Below are positions 24,848 through 33,591 of a stretch of 64,000 bases of DNA, in pieces; position 1 is the first letter of the stretch; each line of letters opens with the position of its first letter. Made by a program: the position numbers and the translations under genes. The stretch is taken from NCBI GenBank assembly GCA_903851415.1, contig CAINOE010000049.1, forward strand, positions 124,001-188,000, in the 5' to 3' direction. This stretch comes from an uncultured Rhodopila sp. (GTDB lineage Bacteria; Pseudomonadota; Alphaproteobacteria; Acetobacterales; Acetobacteraceae). Under the pieces are notes generated by a model, which did no database searches, had not been told where the DNA came from, and saw only the letters and a program-made list of their open reading frames with translations.

Positions 24848-26725
24848 TCAGCGGACGTCCGACGCGAGCACCTCCAGTGTGCGCCCCTGCCCGCCCGGCG
24901 TGAAGCGGGGGAATTCGCCGGCCGCGAGGCTGTCCAGGCTCGGTTCCTGGCGGTGCAGCCGGGCGGCGTAGATCCACGAATACAGCAGGACGTGCTGCAC
25001 GAAGGCGCGGGTTTCCGCGACCGGAACCGCTTCGAGGAACAGCAACGGATCGCCGCCGTCATGCACGTCCGGACCCCAGCGCAGGTAGTTGCCGGGGCCG
25101 CAATTGTAGCTGGCCAGCACGCGGAGCAGATCATTGTCGATGCCATCGAGCCGCGCGAGATACGCAACGTAACGCTGTCCGATTTCCAGATTCGTTGCCG
25201 GTTCATGCAGCCTGACCGGATTCATTTCAGAATTGCCGGTGATATACTGGGCGGTGGAGGGCATGATCTGCATCAGGCCGCGCGCCCCGACGGAAGAGAT
25301 CGCCTCGGGATCGAAATGCGATTCGACGCGCGTCAGCGCATATACCAGAGCCGGATCGATACGGAACCCGCCGGCGGGACGCAGCTTCGGCACGGCGAAC
25401 CGCAATTCTTCATGCGGGCGGCCGTCTCTGGTCTGCAACAACTCCGCCATCTGCGCCGCATAGTCGGTCAGGCCGGTGGCCGACGCCACCATCAGCAACG
25501 ATTGCCCGAACGCGCTGTTCGTGCTGGCGCGCGGCCACAGCGTGCGCAATTCGGCTTCGGCGCGCTCGGGCTGGCCGGTCTGCAGCAGGGCGAAGGCGCG
25601 CAGGCCGGCCGGCGTGGCGGCGACGGCAACGACGTCCGCCTCGCTGAGCAACTGCCCGCTGGGCAGGATGCCGGTATCCATGCGCAAGATCCGCCTTGCG
25701 AGAAAACCGTGCAAGGTCAGGCGCTCCGCCGCGGCGGCGTGGAGCCACTTCGCCATGCCCGCGGCATCGTGCAGGCGCCGCGCAACGCGGGACGCCCAGA
25801 AGGCCGAGGCGGCATGCAGATGCGGCGAGCTGTTGCGCGCCTCCGCGCCGTCTTCGAACATCGTCTTTGCGACGTCGATCTGGTCCAGCCGCCACGCCGC
25901 GAGGCCGCCGATGTAGTAGGCGAGCGTGGCCTGATCGTCCGGATTGGTGCTTTTCAGCGAGGCCTGCACGATGCGCAGCGCCTCCGCATCTTCGTTGCGG
26001 ATAAAGCTGGCCTGCGCGACTTCGGCGCGCAGTTGCGCGGCATAGACCGAACTGATGCGGCGGGCCGACGCGATCAGCCGCAGCGCGGCGGCGGTGTTGC
26101 CCTGCTCAGCGCGCTCGGCGACCGCGCGGTCGAATTGCGGATTGCGGGCCAGATTGTCGCGTGGCGGATCGATGTCCTCCGGCACTGTTTCCGCAGCAGC
26201 CGATCGGCTTAGCGCCGCGGTATCCGGCGGCGGCGGCGGGGTTGCGCCCTTCGGCAGTTTTGTTAGCAATAAAGAATATATAGCGCCGGCATCGGGAAGA
26301 TCGCGATACTGTATCAACCAATCCGTCAACTCGGCTTCCGTTGACCTATGGTAACGGCTTAGATACCGATCGGCCAATACGGTACCGAGCAGCAACGGAT
26401 CCTCGAGTTCACCCGCGGCACGCGCGGCATTCGCCATATCTCCACGCCGCTGCAACGAAAAAATCCGCTGCAATACAGCAGCATCACTTGGCCGTAACGG
26501 TCGTGGAAATACCGTTCCCGTGGCGCTGTCATGCGGCGCGCGCGGCAACGCAAACGCCGCCTCATCGGCGGGAGCGTTTTCCGTAGCCGGCGTCCCTGAG
26601 CCATTCCCCGATCCGGATGTCTGTCCGTGCGCGGCGGACGCGAACGCCCCCGCAATGATCGCAGCCCCGGCAAAGCAAACCCGGGCGGAAGGAAGGCGGG
26701 AGAGCGTGTAACCGATCCCTCGCAT
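24848..26725 (-). CDS. Soluble lytic murein transglycosylase (SLT family)
   Basis: 625 residues. A signal peptide (to about GAFASAAHGQ) is followed by an alpha-helical superhelix of about 400 residues, like Slt70, then the catalytic SLT domain: VESHFDPEAISSVGARGLMQ with the catalytic Glu, IMPSTAQYI, and ASYNCGPGNYLRW. It cleaves peptidoglycan between MurNAc and GlcNAc in the periplasm, forming 1,6-anhydro ends. The full length matches the family. Confidence 0.95.
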   Translation of the reverse strand: MRGIGYTLSRLPSARVCFAGAAIIAGAFASAAHGQTSGSGNGSGTPATENAPADEAAFALPRAPHDSATGTVFPRPLRPSDAAVLQRIFSLQRRGDMANAARAAGELEDPLLLGTVLADRYLSRYHRSTEAELTDWLIQYRDLPDAGAIYSLLLTKLPKGATPPPPPDTAALSRSAAAETVPEDIDPPRDNLARNPQFDRAVAERAEQGNTAAALRLIASARRISSVYAAQLRAEVAQASFIRNEDAEALRIVQASLKSTNPDDQATLAYYIGGLAAWRLDQIDVAKTMFEDGAEARNSSPHLHAASAFWASRVARRLHDAAGMAKWLHAAAAERLTLHGFLARRILRMDTGILPSGQLLSEADVVAVAATPAGLRAFALLQTGQPERAEAELRTLWPRASTNSAFGQSLLMVASATGLTDYAAQMAELLQTRDGRPHEELRFAVPKLRPAGGFRIDPALVYALTRVESHFDPEAISSVGARGLMQIMPSTAQYITGNSEMNPVRLHEPATNLEIGQRYVAYLARLDGIDNDLLRVLASYNCGPGNYLRWGPDVHDGGDPLLFLEAVPVAETRAFVQHVLLYSWIYAARLHRQEPSLDSLAAGEFPRFTPGGQGRTLEVLASDVR

Positions 26726-26835
26726 GCCGTCTGGCTAGCCGCTCCGGCCATGAGACGCAACCCGACCCGGCGAGACGTTTCCCAACGAATGAGATCACAA
26801 ACGGTAAAAAGCCGTTTTCTCCCCTGGTAGCGATC

Positions 26836-27609
26836 TCACGTCTTCGTCAGTTCCTCGTCCAGCGCCCGCCGCAGCAGCCGCAGCCCGGCCCATGCGTCCC
26901 GCCGAACCGCCGGAGTCTTCACCATCTCGGCCATCCCCGGCAGGGCCAGCGCAGGCAGCGCGTCCGCCAGCCCCGGGATGCGGACTTCGGTCCAGCCGCG
27001 CGCGGGGCGCCGCCGGGCAGCGTTCGGCGTCAGCAGCACCCGCGCCGCGGTGCCGCCGAAGATCGCCAGCCGGCGCGGCCGCAGCAGGCCGATCAGCCGG
27101 TGCAGGAACGGCAGGCAGACAGCCAGTTCGCCCGGATTGACCGGCCGGCCGCCCGGCGGACGCCATGGCACCAGCGGCGTCAGCATCAGCGCGGCCCGGT
27201 CCACCCCGATGCTCGCCAGCATCTGGTCCAGCAGCGCGCCCTCGGGACCGGCGAAGGGATGGCCGCTGCGATCCTCCTCCCGCCCCGGCGGTTCGCCGAC
27301 GATCAGGGTCGTCGCGGCGGAGTCGCCCTCGGCGAACACCAGGTTGCTCGCGGTGTCGCGCAACGCGCAGCCGTCGAACCCGGCCAGGGCGGCGCGCAGT
27401 GCATCCAGCGTCGCGGCGCTAGCGGCCAGGCCAAGCGCCCGCTCCGCCGCGGTGCCGACAGGGGCCGGCTCCGGCGCGGGCGGGACGGCGCGCAGCACCG
27501 GCTCAGGGTGTGACCCGGCCGGACGCAGACGGTCCAGCGGCTCGATGGCGATCGCCTCGTCGGCGCCCCACTCGACCTGCAGCCGCAGCAGGGCGAACGC
27601 GTCATCCAA
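26836..27609 (-). CDS. Uracil-DNA glycosylase-like protein (family 4 fold) with missing ligands
   Basis: 257 residues from a TTG at 27609, overlapping the previous gene by eight bases. The UDG motif 1 region is present (GEPPGREEDRSGHPFAGPEG, residues 105-124). In the family-4 pattern four Cys bind [4Fe-4S]; here only C81 (FDGCALRDTA) and C165 (AVCLPFL) remain, with Phe replacing the first of the CxxC pair and Trp149 (PWRPPG) replacing the third. The usual HPAYLL motif near the C-terminus reads ALPGMAEM. It may be catalytically altered or act only in binding. A long Pro-rich N-terminal segment precedes the domain. Confidence 0.85.
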   Translation of the reverse strand: MDDAFALLRLQVEWGADEAIAIEPLDRLRPAGSHPEPVLRAVPPAPEPAPVGTAAERALGLAASAATLDALRAALAGFDGCALRDTASNLVFAEGDSAATTLIVGEPPGREEDRSGHPFAGPEGALLDQMLASIGVDRAALMLTPLVPWRPPGGRPVNPGELAVCLPFLHRLIGLLRPRRLAIFGGTAARVLLTPNAARRRPARGWTEVRIPGLADALPALALPGMAEMVKTPAVRRDAWAGLRLLRRALDEELTKT

Positions 27610-28216
27610 GCAGCGCGGCCCGGAAGCGGTCCCGTTCGCGATGCGGGACGAGGTTCTTCCTGCCGAGATGCGTCGCCGGGCCCTGCTTGACCCGCAGCAG
27701 GATGAAGGTCAGCCCGCCGCCCTCGCGCAGCAGCCGGCGGCCGTCCGCCATGTCGGCCTCGGTGTTGATCACGTGCACCACCGGGAAGCCGGCCCCGGCG
27801 GCGATCACGTCGAGGCGGACGCCGAGGCCGGTATGGCTCTCCTGATTGCCGGTTTCGCCGTAATGGCCGTTATCGACGCAGATGATCGCCAGGTTCGGCG
27901 GGTTCTGCAGCGCGATGGTCGCCAGCGCGCCGACATTCATCAGCAATTCGCCGTCGCCGGTCGCCACCAGCACCCGCCGCTTCGGCTGCGCCAGCGCCAG
28001 GCCCAGCCCCATCATCGGCGCCGCCCCCATCGCGCCGGCCAGGCCGAACAGGGACGCAGACTCGTGCGTCAGCGCGGAGAGTTCCCACGCCGTGCCGGCC
28101 AGGCCGGCAATCATCAGGAAGTCGCCCGGGTTCTCGATCAGCGCGGGCACCGCTTCGCGGCGATCCAGCACCGGGTCGGGCAGCGAGGCGGTCTGCAGCC
28201 TGTTCAGTTTCGCCAT
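27602..28216 (-). CDS. TPP-dependent decarboxylase, C-terminal (TPP-binding) subunit
   Basis: 204 residues from the ATG at 28216. The TPP/Mg motif GDGELLMNVGALATIALQNP ends in VDNGHYGETGNQ. Together with the preceding gene it forms a split 2-oxoacid decarboxylase of the sulfopyruvate/phosphonopyruvate type. The substrate is not determined by sequence; sulfopyruvate (ComE-like) is one option. It starts eight bases after the partner's stop. Confidence 0.88.
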   Translation of the reverse strand: MAKLNRLQTASLPDPVLDRREAVPALIENPGDFLMIAGLAGTAWELSALTHESASLFGLAGAMGAAPMMGLGLALAQPKRRVLVATGDGELLMNVGALATIALQNPPNLAIICVDNGHYGETGNQESHTGLGVRLDVIAAGAGFPVVHVINTEADMADGRRLLREGGGLTFILLRVKQGPATHLGRKNLVPHRERDRFRAALLG

Positions 28217-28224
28217 GCGCGCCC

Positions 28225-28791
28225 TCAGAACTTCTTGGCGCCAATCAGGCGCTGCGTCAGCAGGACGGCGACCTGCTGGCCAGCCTGGAACGCCATGGTA
28301 ATGCCGGCGGCGACCGCTTCGATCGCCTCGTCGGGCGTTTCGGCCCGCAGGACGATCACCCCCATGGCTTTCAGAACCGGCTCCACCGCCTGGCCCATGG
28401 CGAACTGCCAGGGATTGCCCTCGCCGTATTCGCCGCGCATCGACACCAGGATCAGCAATGGGAACCGGCCGCCCTGCGTCAGCGACAGCATGTTGATGCA
28501 GTTGCCCACCCCCGACGACTGCATCAGCAACACCCCCCTTTGCCCCCCGAGATCGGCTCCCGCGACCAATGCCACACCTTCCTCCTCGGTGGTCAGCGGC
28601 ACGGAGTGCACATCGGGATCGGCCAGCGAGCGCTCGATCAGCACCTTGTGGCCGGCATCGGGGACATAGGCGAACTGGGTGACGCCGTTCTCGCGCAGCA
28701 AGCGATACAGCGCGTCCGGCCAAGTATCCCGGGTTACCCCGCTTCCGTCATCGGCTCCTTCCTGTTGCACCGGCAGACTGTTGCCTGTCAT
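28225..28791 (-). CDS. TPP-dependent decarboxylase, N-terminal (pyrimidine-binding) subunit
   Basis: 188 residues from the ATG at 28791, overlapping the rdgB stop as ATGA. The domain begins at about residue 22: [20 protein letters not shown], then [17 protein letters not shown] with the conserved Glu that activates TPP, and [15 protein letters not shown]. This matches the alpha subunit of sulfopyruvate decarboxylase-like enzymes. Its partner is the next gene. Translational coupling to rdgB is accidental in function but fixed in layout. Confidence 0.88.
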   Translation of the reverse strand: MTGNSLPVQQEGADDGSGVTRDTWPDALYRLLRENGVTQFAYVPDAGHKVLIERSLADPDVHSVPLTTEEEGVALVAGADLGGQRGVLLMQSSGVGNCINMLSLTQGGRFPLLILVSMRGEYGEGNPWQFAMGQAVEPVLKAMGVIVLRAETPDEAIEAVAAGITMAFQAGQQVAVLLTQRLIGAKKF

Positions 28792-29498
28792 GGCCCGGCT
28801 TCAACGTCATGGCCCGGCTTGTCCGGGCCACCTATACCAGCACGTGCCGCGAAAGGTGGCCCGGACGAGCCGGGCCATGACGCGAAGGTGGGTGCCGCAC
28901 CCCCGAAGCAGGACGCCAGCACCTGGGCGAAGGCCCGCGCGCGGTGGCTGACCGCGTGCTTCACCTCCGGATCCAACTCGCCGAAGGTCTGCTGGCCGAG
29001 GGAGGGCACGAACATCGGATCGTAGCCGAACCCCTTGCCGCCGCGCGGCGGCCAGATGGCCGAACCGTCAACCCGCCCGAGGAACGTCTCGGTGTGGCCG
29101 TCCGGCCAGGCCAGGCACAAGGCGGCGACGAACCAGGCGCGGCGGTCTTCGGTGCCGCCGAGTTTCTCGTTCACCGCCGCCATTGCGGCGTTGAAATCCT
29201 TGTTCGGCCCCGCCCAGCGGGCGGAAAACACACCGGGTTCGCCACCCAGCGCGGCGACGCAGAAGCCGGAATCGTCGGACAGGGCCGGCAGCCCGCTCGC
29301 GGTGGCCGCCGCCAGCGCCTTGATCCGGGCGTTGCCGGCGAAGTCCGGGGCGGTTTCCTCCGGCTCCGGCAGGCCGAGCGCCCCGGCGGAGACCACGTCC
29401 ACGCCGTGCGGCCGCAACAGCGCCTCGATTTCCCGCAGCTTGCCGGGATTGTGGCTGGCCAGGACCAGTTTCTGGCCGGGGGCGATCCTGCGCGGCAT
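28788..29498 (-). CDS. rdgB: dITP/XTP pyrophosphatase with a repeat-derived C-terminus
   Basis: 236 residues, about 30 longer than usual. The N-terminus [19 protein letters not shown] and [37 protein letters not shown] and [12 protein letters not shown] are diagnostic. It hydrolyses non-canonical purine triphosphates such as dITP and XTP. After the normal end (about ASCFGGAA) the frame runs through the dispersed inverted repeat at 28805-28882, adding [20 protein letters not shown] and KPGHD, before stopping at the next gene's ATG. The start codon overlaps the rph stop as TGATG. Confidence 0.96.
   Translation of the reverse strand: MPRRIAPGQKLVLASHNPGKLREIEALLRPHGVDVVSAGALGLPEPEETAPDFAGNARIKALAAATASGLPALSDDSGFCVAALGGEPGVFSARWAGPNKDFNAAMAAVNEKLGGTEDRRAWFVAALCLAWPDGHTETFLGRVDGSAIWPPRGGKGFGYDPMFVPSLGQQTFGELDPEVKHAVSHRARAFAQVLASCFGGAAPTFASWPGSSGPPFAARAGIGGPDKPGHDVEAGP
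28805..28882. repeat. Dispersed inverted-repeat element, copy 4, inside the rdgB reading frame
   Basis: The 29-base arms (28805-28833 and 28854-28882) are complementary except at one position. The loop contains CCAGCACGTGCCGCG. This copy is translated as part of rdgB on the minus strand. A half-arm (GTCATGGCCCGGCTT) also lies just to its left at 28787-28801. Confidence 0.9.
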
Positions 29499-30214
29499 CA
29501 GTCGCCAAGCGCCTGACGCTGCAGGGTGAACAGCGCGCCGGTGCCCTGGCGGGCCAGCACCAGCAGTTCGTTGAACTGCGACTCGTTGAAGGCGGTCTTT
29601 TCCGCCGTCGCCTGGATCTCGACGATGCCGCCGTTGTCGGTCAGCACGAAGTTGGAGTCCGCGTCGGCCGAGGAATCCTCCGTGTAGTCCAGGTCGAGCA
29701 CCGAGCCGCCATCGACGATGCCGCAGGACACCGCGGCGACCTGCCCGCTCAGCGGAATGGTTTTCAGCACGTTCATCTTCACCAGATGGCGGAACGCCAG
29801 CGAAAGCGCCACCCAGGCGCCGGTGATCGCGGCGCAGCGCGTGCCGCCGTCGGCGTTCAGCACGTCGCAGTCGAGCGTGATCGACATCTCGCCCATCGCC
29901 GAGCGGTCAACCACGGCGCGCAGGCTGCGGCCGATCAGGCGCTGGATTTCCTGCGTGCGGCCGGATTGCTTGCCTCGCGCGGCCTCCCGGTCGCCGCGGG
30001 TATGCGTGGCGCGAGGCAGCATGCCGTATTCGGCGGTCACCCAGCCGAGGCCGGTGTTGCGCAGGAACGGCGGCACGCGCGCCTCCACGCTGGCGGCGCA
30101 GAGGACTTCGGTGTTGCCCATGCGGATCAGGCAGGATCCCTCGGCGTGGCGGGAAAAGCCGGTGGTCATCGAGACTTCGCGCAACGCGTCGTGGGCGCGG
30201 CCGGAGGGGCGCAT
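29498..30214 (-). CDS. rph: Ribonuclease PH
   Basis: 238 residues from the ATG at 30214 ([20 protein letters not shown]), the standard RNase PH start. Later motifs [39 protein letters not shown] and [20 protein letters not shown] carry the phosphate- and metal-binding residues. The enzyme trims tRNA 3' ends phosphorolytically. Cotranscribed with rdgB. The frame is open upstream to 30532, but that stretch is not family-like. Confidence 0.97.
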   Translation of the reverse strand: MRPSGRAHDALREVSMTTGFSRHAEGSCLIRMGNTEVLCAASVEARVPPFLRNTGLGWVTAEYGMLPRATHTRGDREAARGKQSGRTQEIQRLIGRSLRAVVDRSAMGEMSITLDCDVLNADGGTRCAAITGAWVALSLAFRHLVKMNVLKTIPLSGQVAAVSCGIVDGGSVLDLDYTEDSSADADSNFVLTDNGGIVEIQATAEKTAFNESQFNELLVLARQGTGALFTLQRQALGD

Positions 30215-30391
30215 ATCGGTGTGTCCTTGGGTCTGGTCCGGGCGGACCATACAGCCTCCGGGGTCCGGGGCAACGGGTTGGTGAGATGCGGGTTCGGCCA
30301 CAGGCGCCCGGGCCAACCGCGGCGGCACGGCGCCAGGGTCGCATCGCCGGGTGTCCCGAAACACCTGCGGATCCGCCGGTCCGCCGAAACC

Positions 30392-30405
30392 TGTTACACG
30401 TAACA
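30392..30405. promoter_or_regulatory. Palindrome TGTTAC-AC-GTAACA in a divergent promoter region
   Basis: A perfect 6+6 inverted repeat with a two-base centre lies in the 274-base region between the rph start and the unknown 147-residue gene. A possible promoter TTGACG (30415-30420)-N17-CAACTT begins ten bases downstream. It looks like a regulator-binding site; the regulator is unknown. Confidence 0.5.
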
Positions 30406-30488
30406 TGAGGCGCCTTGACGATGTTGTGAAGTCGTGCCAACTTCGACGTGGGTCGGAAGATATCCACGAAAAGAGCCGGGGAAGAATA

Positions 30489-30932
30489 ATGGTCTGCTTT
30501 ACTAACGTCAACCCGACAAGAAACCCTTTCAATACGGGCGTTAAGATCGATCAACCATGCAAGGCCGGTATCCTGATGGTCGGCAATCCGGAAATCGGCT
30601 CCGGCACTCTGGTCACATTCAGCGAAAATGAAATCGTTACTAACGGTTCCTACGACAGGTTCGGTAACAGCGGAAATTTCCGGATTAACGTCTCGCCGAA
30701 CGGCTCCCGGTTCAACGTCCAGGTCGAACTGACCGGTCCGGCCTCGTCGTATTCCCGCGACTTCCAGGCGACCGCGACCGAGCCGCAATCGGGCACCATC
30801 GTTCTGACCGGAGCCGGCGGCGATCCGCAGATTACGCTCCGCCGGAACAACGGTAGTTTTGTGACGGACGGCAAGATCGAGATTGCTCCCAACTGGGCAC
30901 CGGTCACATTGTATATCGGTGCCAACGCCTGA
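30489..30932 (+). CDS. Unrecognised 147-residue beta-rich protein
   Basis: The start is the ATG at 30489 with GGGGAAG about seven bases upstream. The protein has no signal peptide. It is rich in Asn, Thr, Ser, Gly and Val in an alternating pattern that suggests a small beta sandwich ([40 protein letters not shown]). Cys at 3 and 23. Base composition and Asn content differ from the neighbouring GC-rich genes, hinting at recent acquisition. I do not recognise a family; a lectin-like or fibre-domain-like fold is only a guess. It stands alone, divergent from rph. Confidence 0.7.
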   Translation: MVCFTNVNPTRNPFNTGVKIDQPCKAGILMVGNPEIGSGTLVTFSENEIVTNGSYDRFGNSGNFRINVSPNGSRFNVQVELTGPASSYSRDFQATATEPQSGTIVLTGAGGDPQITLRRNNGSFVTDGKIEIAPNWAPVTLYIGANA

Positions 30933-31106
30933 TCGGCTGGCCTGAATTCGCGCAGCGAGTCACGTCCATCGCGCCTTGTTGCAAGGTCGTATCACCATTA
31001 CCGGCAAAGGAAGAAAGTGCGGCGTCTGCGGCGCGCCGTGAAGACCCTCGGCCGCCATAGCCGGGCCGTAACGAAACCGCGTCCCGGCACCGCTGGAACC
31101 GTTGCC

Positions 31107-31571
31107 TCACGGGCTGATCTCAACCGCATCGCAGGCACCCGGCACGACCCGGTCCGCCGCGATCTTGCCGCTTGCGAAGTCGTCCAACCGCGCCCGGATC
31201 GCCTGATATTCCGGCGTCTCGCTCTGCTCGCGGCAGGTCCGGGACATCCCGTCGAGGCGCACCGGCAGTCCGCCGTTGTCCTCGATCAGCTTTGCCATCG
31301 CCTGCGCCGATTTCAGCCGCTGCGCCGCGGCGCGCTGGACAAAGCGCTGCTTCACATCCGCCGGAAACGGGCAGTGCGCCACTTTCTCCGACAGCGCCCG
31401 CCGGTAGTTGCGCCCCGAAATACCATCGCCGCAGGCGTCGAACTCATAGAACGAGGCCGCATAAGCCATTTCGAACGCCCGGGTTGCGTCCGCGGGCATC
31501 GCCGGTTCGCCGGCCGCCGCCGCCACCGGGGCTGCGAGCAGCCAAAGGGTGAAAAATCCGCGCCGTATCAC
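31107..31571 (-). CDS. Secreted four-cysteine protein of unknown function
   Basis: 154 residues from a GTG at 31571 directly after the cytochrome stop. A signal peptide (FFTLWLLAAPVAAAAGEPAM) precedes a helical domain with four Cys (FDACGDG, AHCPFP, SRTCREQ, PGACDA), which could form two disulfides. Some alphaproteobacterial periplasmic proteins look similar, but no family name is secure. Tight linkage to the cytochrome suggests a periplasmic partner role. Confidence 0.7.
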   Translation of the reverse strand: MIRRGFFTLWLLAAPVAAAAGEPAMPADATRAFEMAYAASFYEFDACGDGISGRNYRRALSEKVAHCPFPADVKQRFVQRAAAQRLKSAQAMAKLIEDNGGLPVRLDGMSRTCREQSETPEYQAIRARLDDFASGKIAADRVVPGACDAVEISP

Positions 31572-32177
31572 CTAATTGCCCTCCGGCTGGAATGTTGCGA
31601 CATATTTGGCGATCGCCGCGATCTCCTCGTCGTTCAGTCCCGACGCCGCCTCGGTCATCGCCGCCACCCCGACGCTCGGCCGCGCGCCGGAGCGGTAATC
31701 CGTCAGCGCCTTGATCAGATAATCTTCCCGCTGGTCCGCGATCGACGCCGCCGCGCGTTCGCCGCGGAGGCTGTCGGTGTGGCAGTTGGCGCAATGGTGC
31801 TCCGCGACGATCTGCCGACCCTTCGCCCGCGTGGCTTCGTCCGGCTTCGTCCCGGCCGGCGCGGTGTTCGGCGGCAGGCTGGCATAATACGCTCCCAGAT
31901 TCCGAATGTCCGCATCGCTGAGCTGCGCGACAATCGGTCCCATCAGCAGGTTCGGCCGCCGCCCGGAACGGAAAAACACAAGCTGCCACTGAAGAAACTG
32001 ATCGCGCTGCCCCGCCAGCGACGGAATCCCCGGCGCGACGGATATGCCGTCGGCCCCATGGCAGCCCGCACAGATCCTGGCTTTTTCGCGGCCCGCCTCG
32101 ATGTCGCCGGAAGCGGCGCCGGCCTGCGCTACTGGCAGCAAAACGATCGCCGCCATGACGGATAAAAATGCCTTCAT
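31572..32177 (-). CDS. Dihaem cytochrome c (c4-like)
   Basis: 201 residues. A signal peptide (MKAFLSVMAAIVLLPVAQAG) is followed by two cytochrome c domains with haem motifs ARICAGCHGADG and HHCANCHTD. Distal Met ligands are plausible in LLMGPIV and AAMTEAASG. It is a periplasmic electron carrier. It lies 55 bases downstream of the soluble sugar dehydrogenase and can plausibly accept its electrons. Confidence 0.93.
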   Translation of the reverse strand: MKAFLSVMAAIVLLPVAQAGAASGDIEAGREKARICAGCHGADGISVAPGIPSLAGQRDQFLQWQLVFFRSGRRPNLLMGPIVAQLSDADIRNLGAYYASLPPNTAPAGTKPDEATRAKGRQIVAEHHCANCHTDSLRGERAAASIADQREDYLIKALTDYRSGARPSVGVAAMTEAASGLNDEEIAAIAKYVATFQPEGN

Positions 32178-32232
32178 TCAATCCCCGCCGGTGCGGCACC
32201 CGGTCCGTCCCCGGATCGGGTGCCATCCGGTC

Positions 32233-33486
32233 CTACTTTGCGTAGCTGATACGATAGATCGCGCCGGCCCAGTCATCGGAGACCAGCAGCGATCCGTCCG
32301 GCGCCTGCAGAACATCGTCAGGGCGCCCGAAATAATCCCGCTCGCCGGTGATCCAGCCGCTGGCAAAGACCTCCTGCTTCGCATTCTTGCCGTCCGGATC
32401 GACGATCACCCGCTCGATCCGGCCGCCCTGGTACTGGTGCCGGTTCCACGATCCGTGTTCGGCGATGAAGATGTTGTCCTTGTAAGCGGCCGGGAACATC
32501 GACCCGGTGTAGAACTTCATCCCCAGCGGCGCCACATGCGCGCCCAGCTTGACCACCGGCGGCGTGAACTCGCTGCACTTGTGGCCCAGGTTGAACTTCG
32601 GATCGGGCAGGTCGCCCTGGTGGCAATACGGATAGCCGAAATGCTCGCCGAGCCGGGTGATGTGGTTCAGCTTGTCGCTGGGCAGGTCGTCGCTGATCCA
32701 GTCGCGGGCGTTCTCGGTGAACCAGTAATCGCCCGTGCGCGGATCGATGTCGCCACCGACACTGTTGCGTACGCCGAGCGCCACGATCTCCGCCAACCCG
32801 GTCTTCGGATCGACATGGCGGATCTGCGACACGCTGGTGGGCGGGATGCCGATGTTGAACGGAGGTCCGAACGGAACATAGAACCAGCCGTTCTTGTCGC
32901 TGACCAGGTATTTCCAGCCATGCGCGATGTAGGGCGGCATGTCGTCATAGACGACGACAGGCTCCGGCAGGTTGTCCAGGTTGGCCTCGGCGTTATCGTA
33001 TCGCAACAGTTTGTTGATCGCGATCACGTACAGCGAGCCGTCCCTGAAAGCGACGCCGGTGGGCATGTTCAGGCCCTTGATGATCGTCCTGACCTCGCGC
33101 TTGCCGCCGCTTTCAGTAATGGCATAAACATTTGTCGCACCAAACGACCCGGCGAACAGCGTGCCGTTCGCGCCCCATGCCATCTGCCGCGCCTCCGGGA
33201 TTCCGCTGGCCCAGACTTCGATCCTGAACCCGGGCGGCAATTTGATCCTCTTGAGGTCAATCTGAAGCTCATCAGCCGGTGTCGGCGTGGCCGGCCCGGA
33301 GGGCGGCGCGAGCCCCTTCTGTCCCTCCGTCTCATCGCCGAGGAACCAGTCGGGCGGCGGATGCGCCCAGAACGACGGCTTGCTGGAATCGTAACTTTTA
33401 AGCCCCTGCGCCGCCGCACCGGCGGCCGTTGCCAGCAGGAATGGCAGCGCCGCCGCGGTGCGCCAGCGCATTGATTTCCGGTTCAT
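32233..33486 (-). CDS. Secreted PQQ-dependent sugar / L-sorbosone dehydrogenase-like protein
   Basis: 417 residues from the ATG at 33486, which has GGGAGG seven to twelve bases upstream. A signal peptide ends TAAGAAAQG. A six-bladed propeller follows, with LPPGFRIEVWASGIPEARQM, the blade segment MPTGVAFRDGSLYVI and the conserved end PDDVLQAPDGSLLVSDDWAG typical of the soluble glucose/sorbosone dehydrogenase family. Electrons probably go to the adjacent cytochrome. The sugar substrate is not determined. Confidence 0.9.
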   Translation of the reverse strand: MNRKSMRWRTAAALPFLLATAAGAAAQGLKSYDSSKPSFWAHPPPDWFLGDETEGQKGLAPPSGPATPTPADELQIDLKRIKLPPGFRIEVWASGIPEARQMAWGANGTLFAGSFGATNVYAITESGGKREVRTIIKGLNMPTGVAFRDGSLYVIAINKLLRYDNAEANLDNLPEPVVVYDDMPPYIAHGWKYLVSDKNGWFYVPFGPPFNIGIPPTSVSQIRHVDPKTGLAEIVALGVRNSVGGDIDPRTGDYWFTENARDWISDDLPSDKLNHITRLGEHFGYPYCHQGDLPDPKFNLGHKCSEFTPPVVKLGAHVAPLGMKFYTGSMFPAAYKDNIFIAEHGSWNRHQYQGGRIERVIVDPDGKNAKQEVFASGWITGERDYFGRPDDVLQAPDGSLLVSDDWAGAIYRISYAK

Positions 33487-33591
33487 ATATCGTTGCCTCC
33501 CGATCGGGTACACCCGGGTGCTGCGCCCCGGACCCGCAATCCTGTGCACACTCGCCAGGGAAGATCAATGCCGCCGGGCCCTGCGGCAACC

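Noticed and set aside
30215..30532. Extended N-terminus of RNase PH beyond 30214
   Set aside because: The extra codons are not RNase PH-like and overlap the divergent promoter region of the unknown gene.
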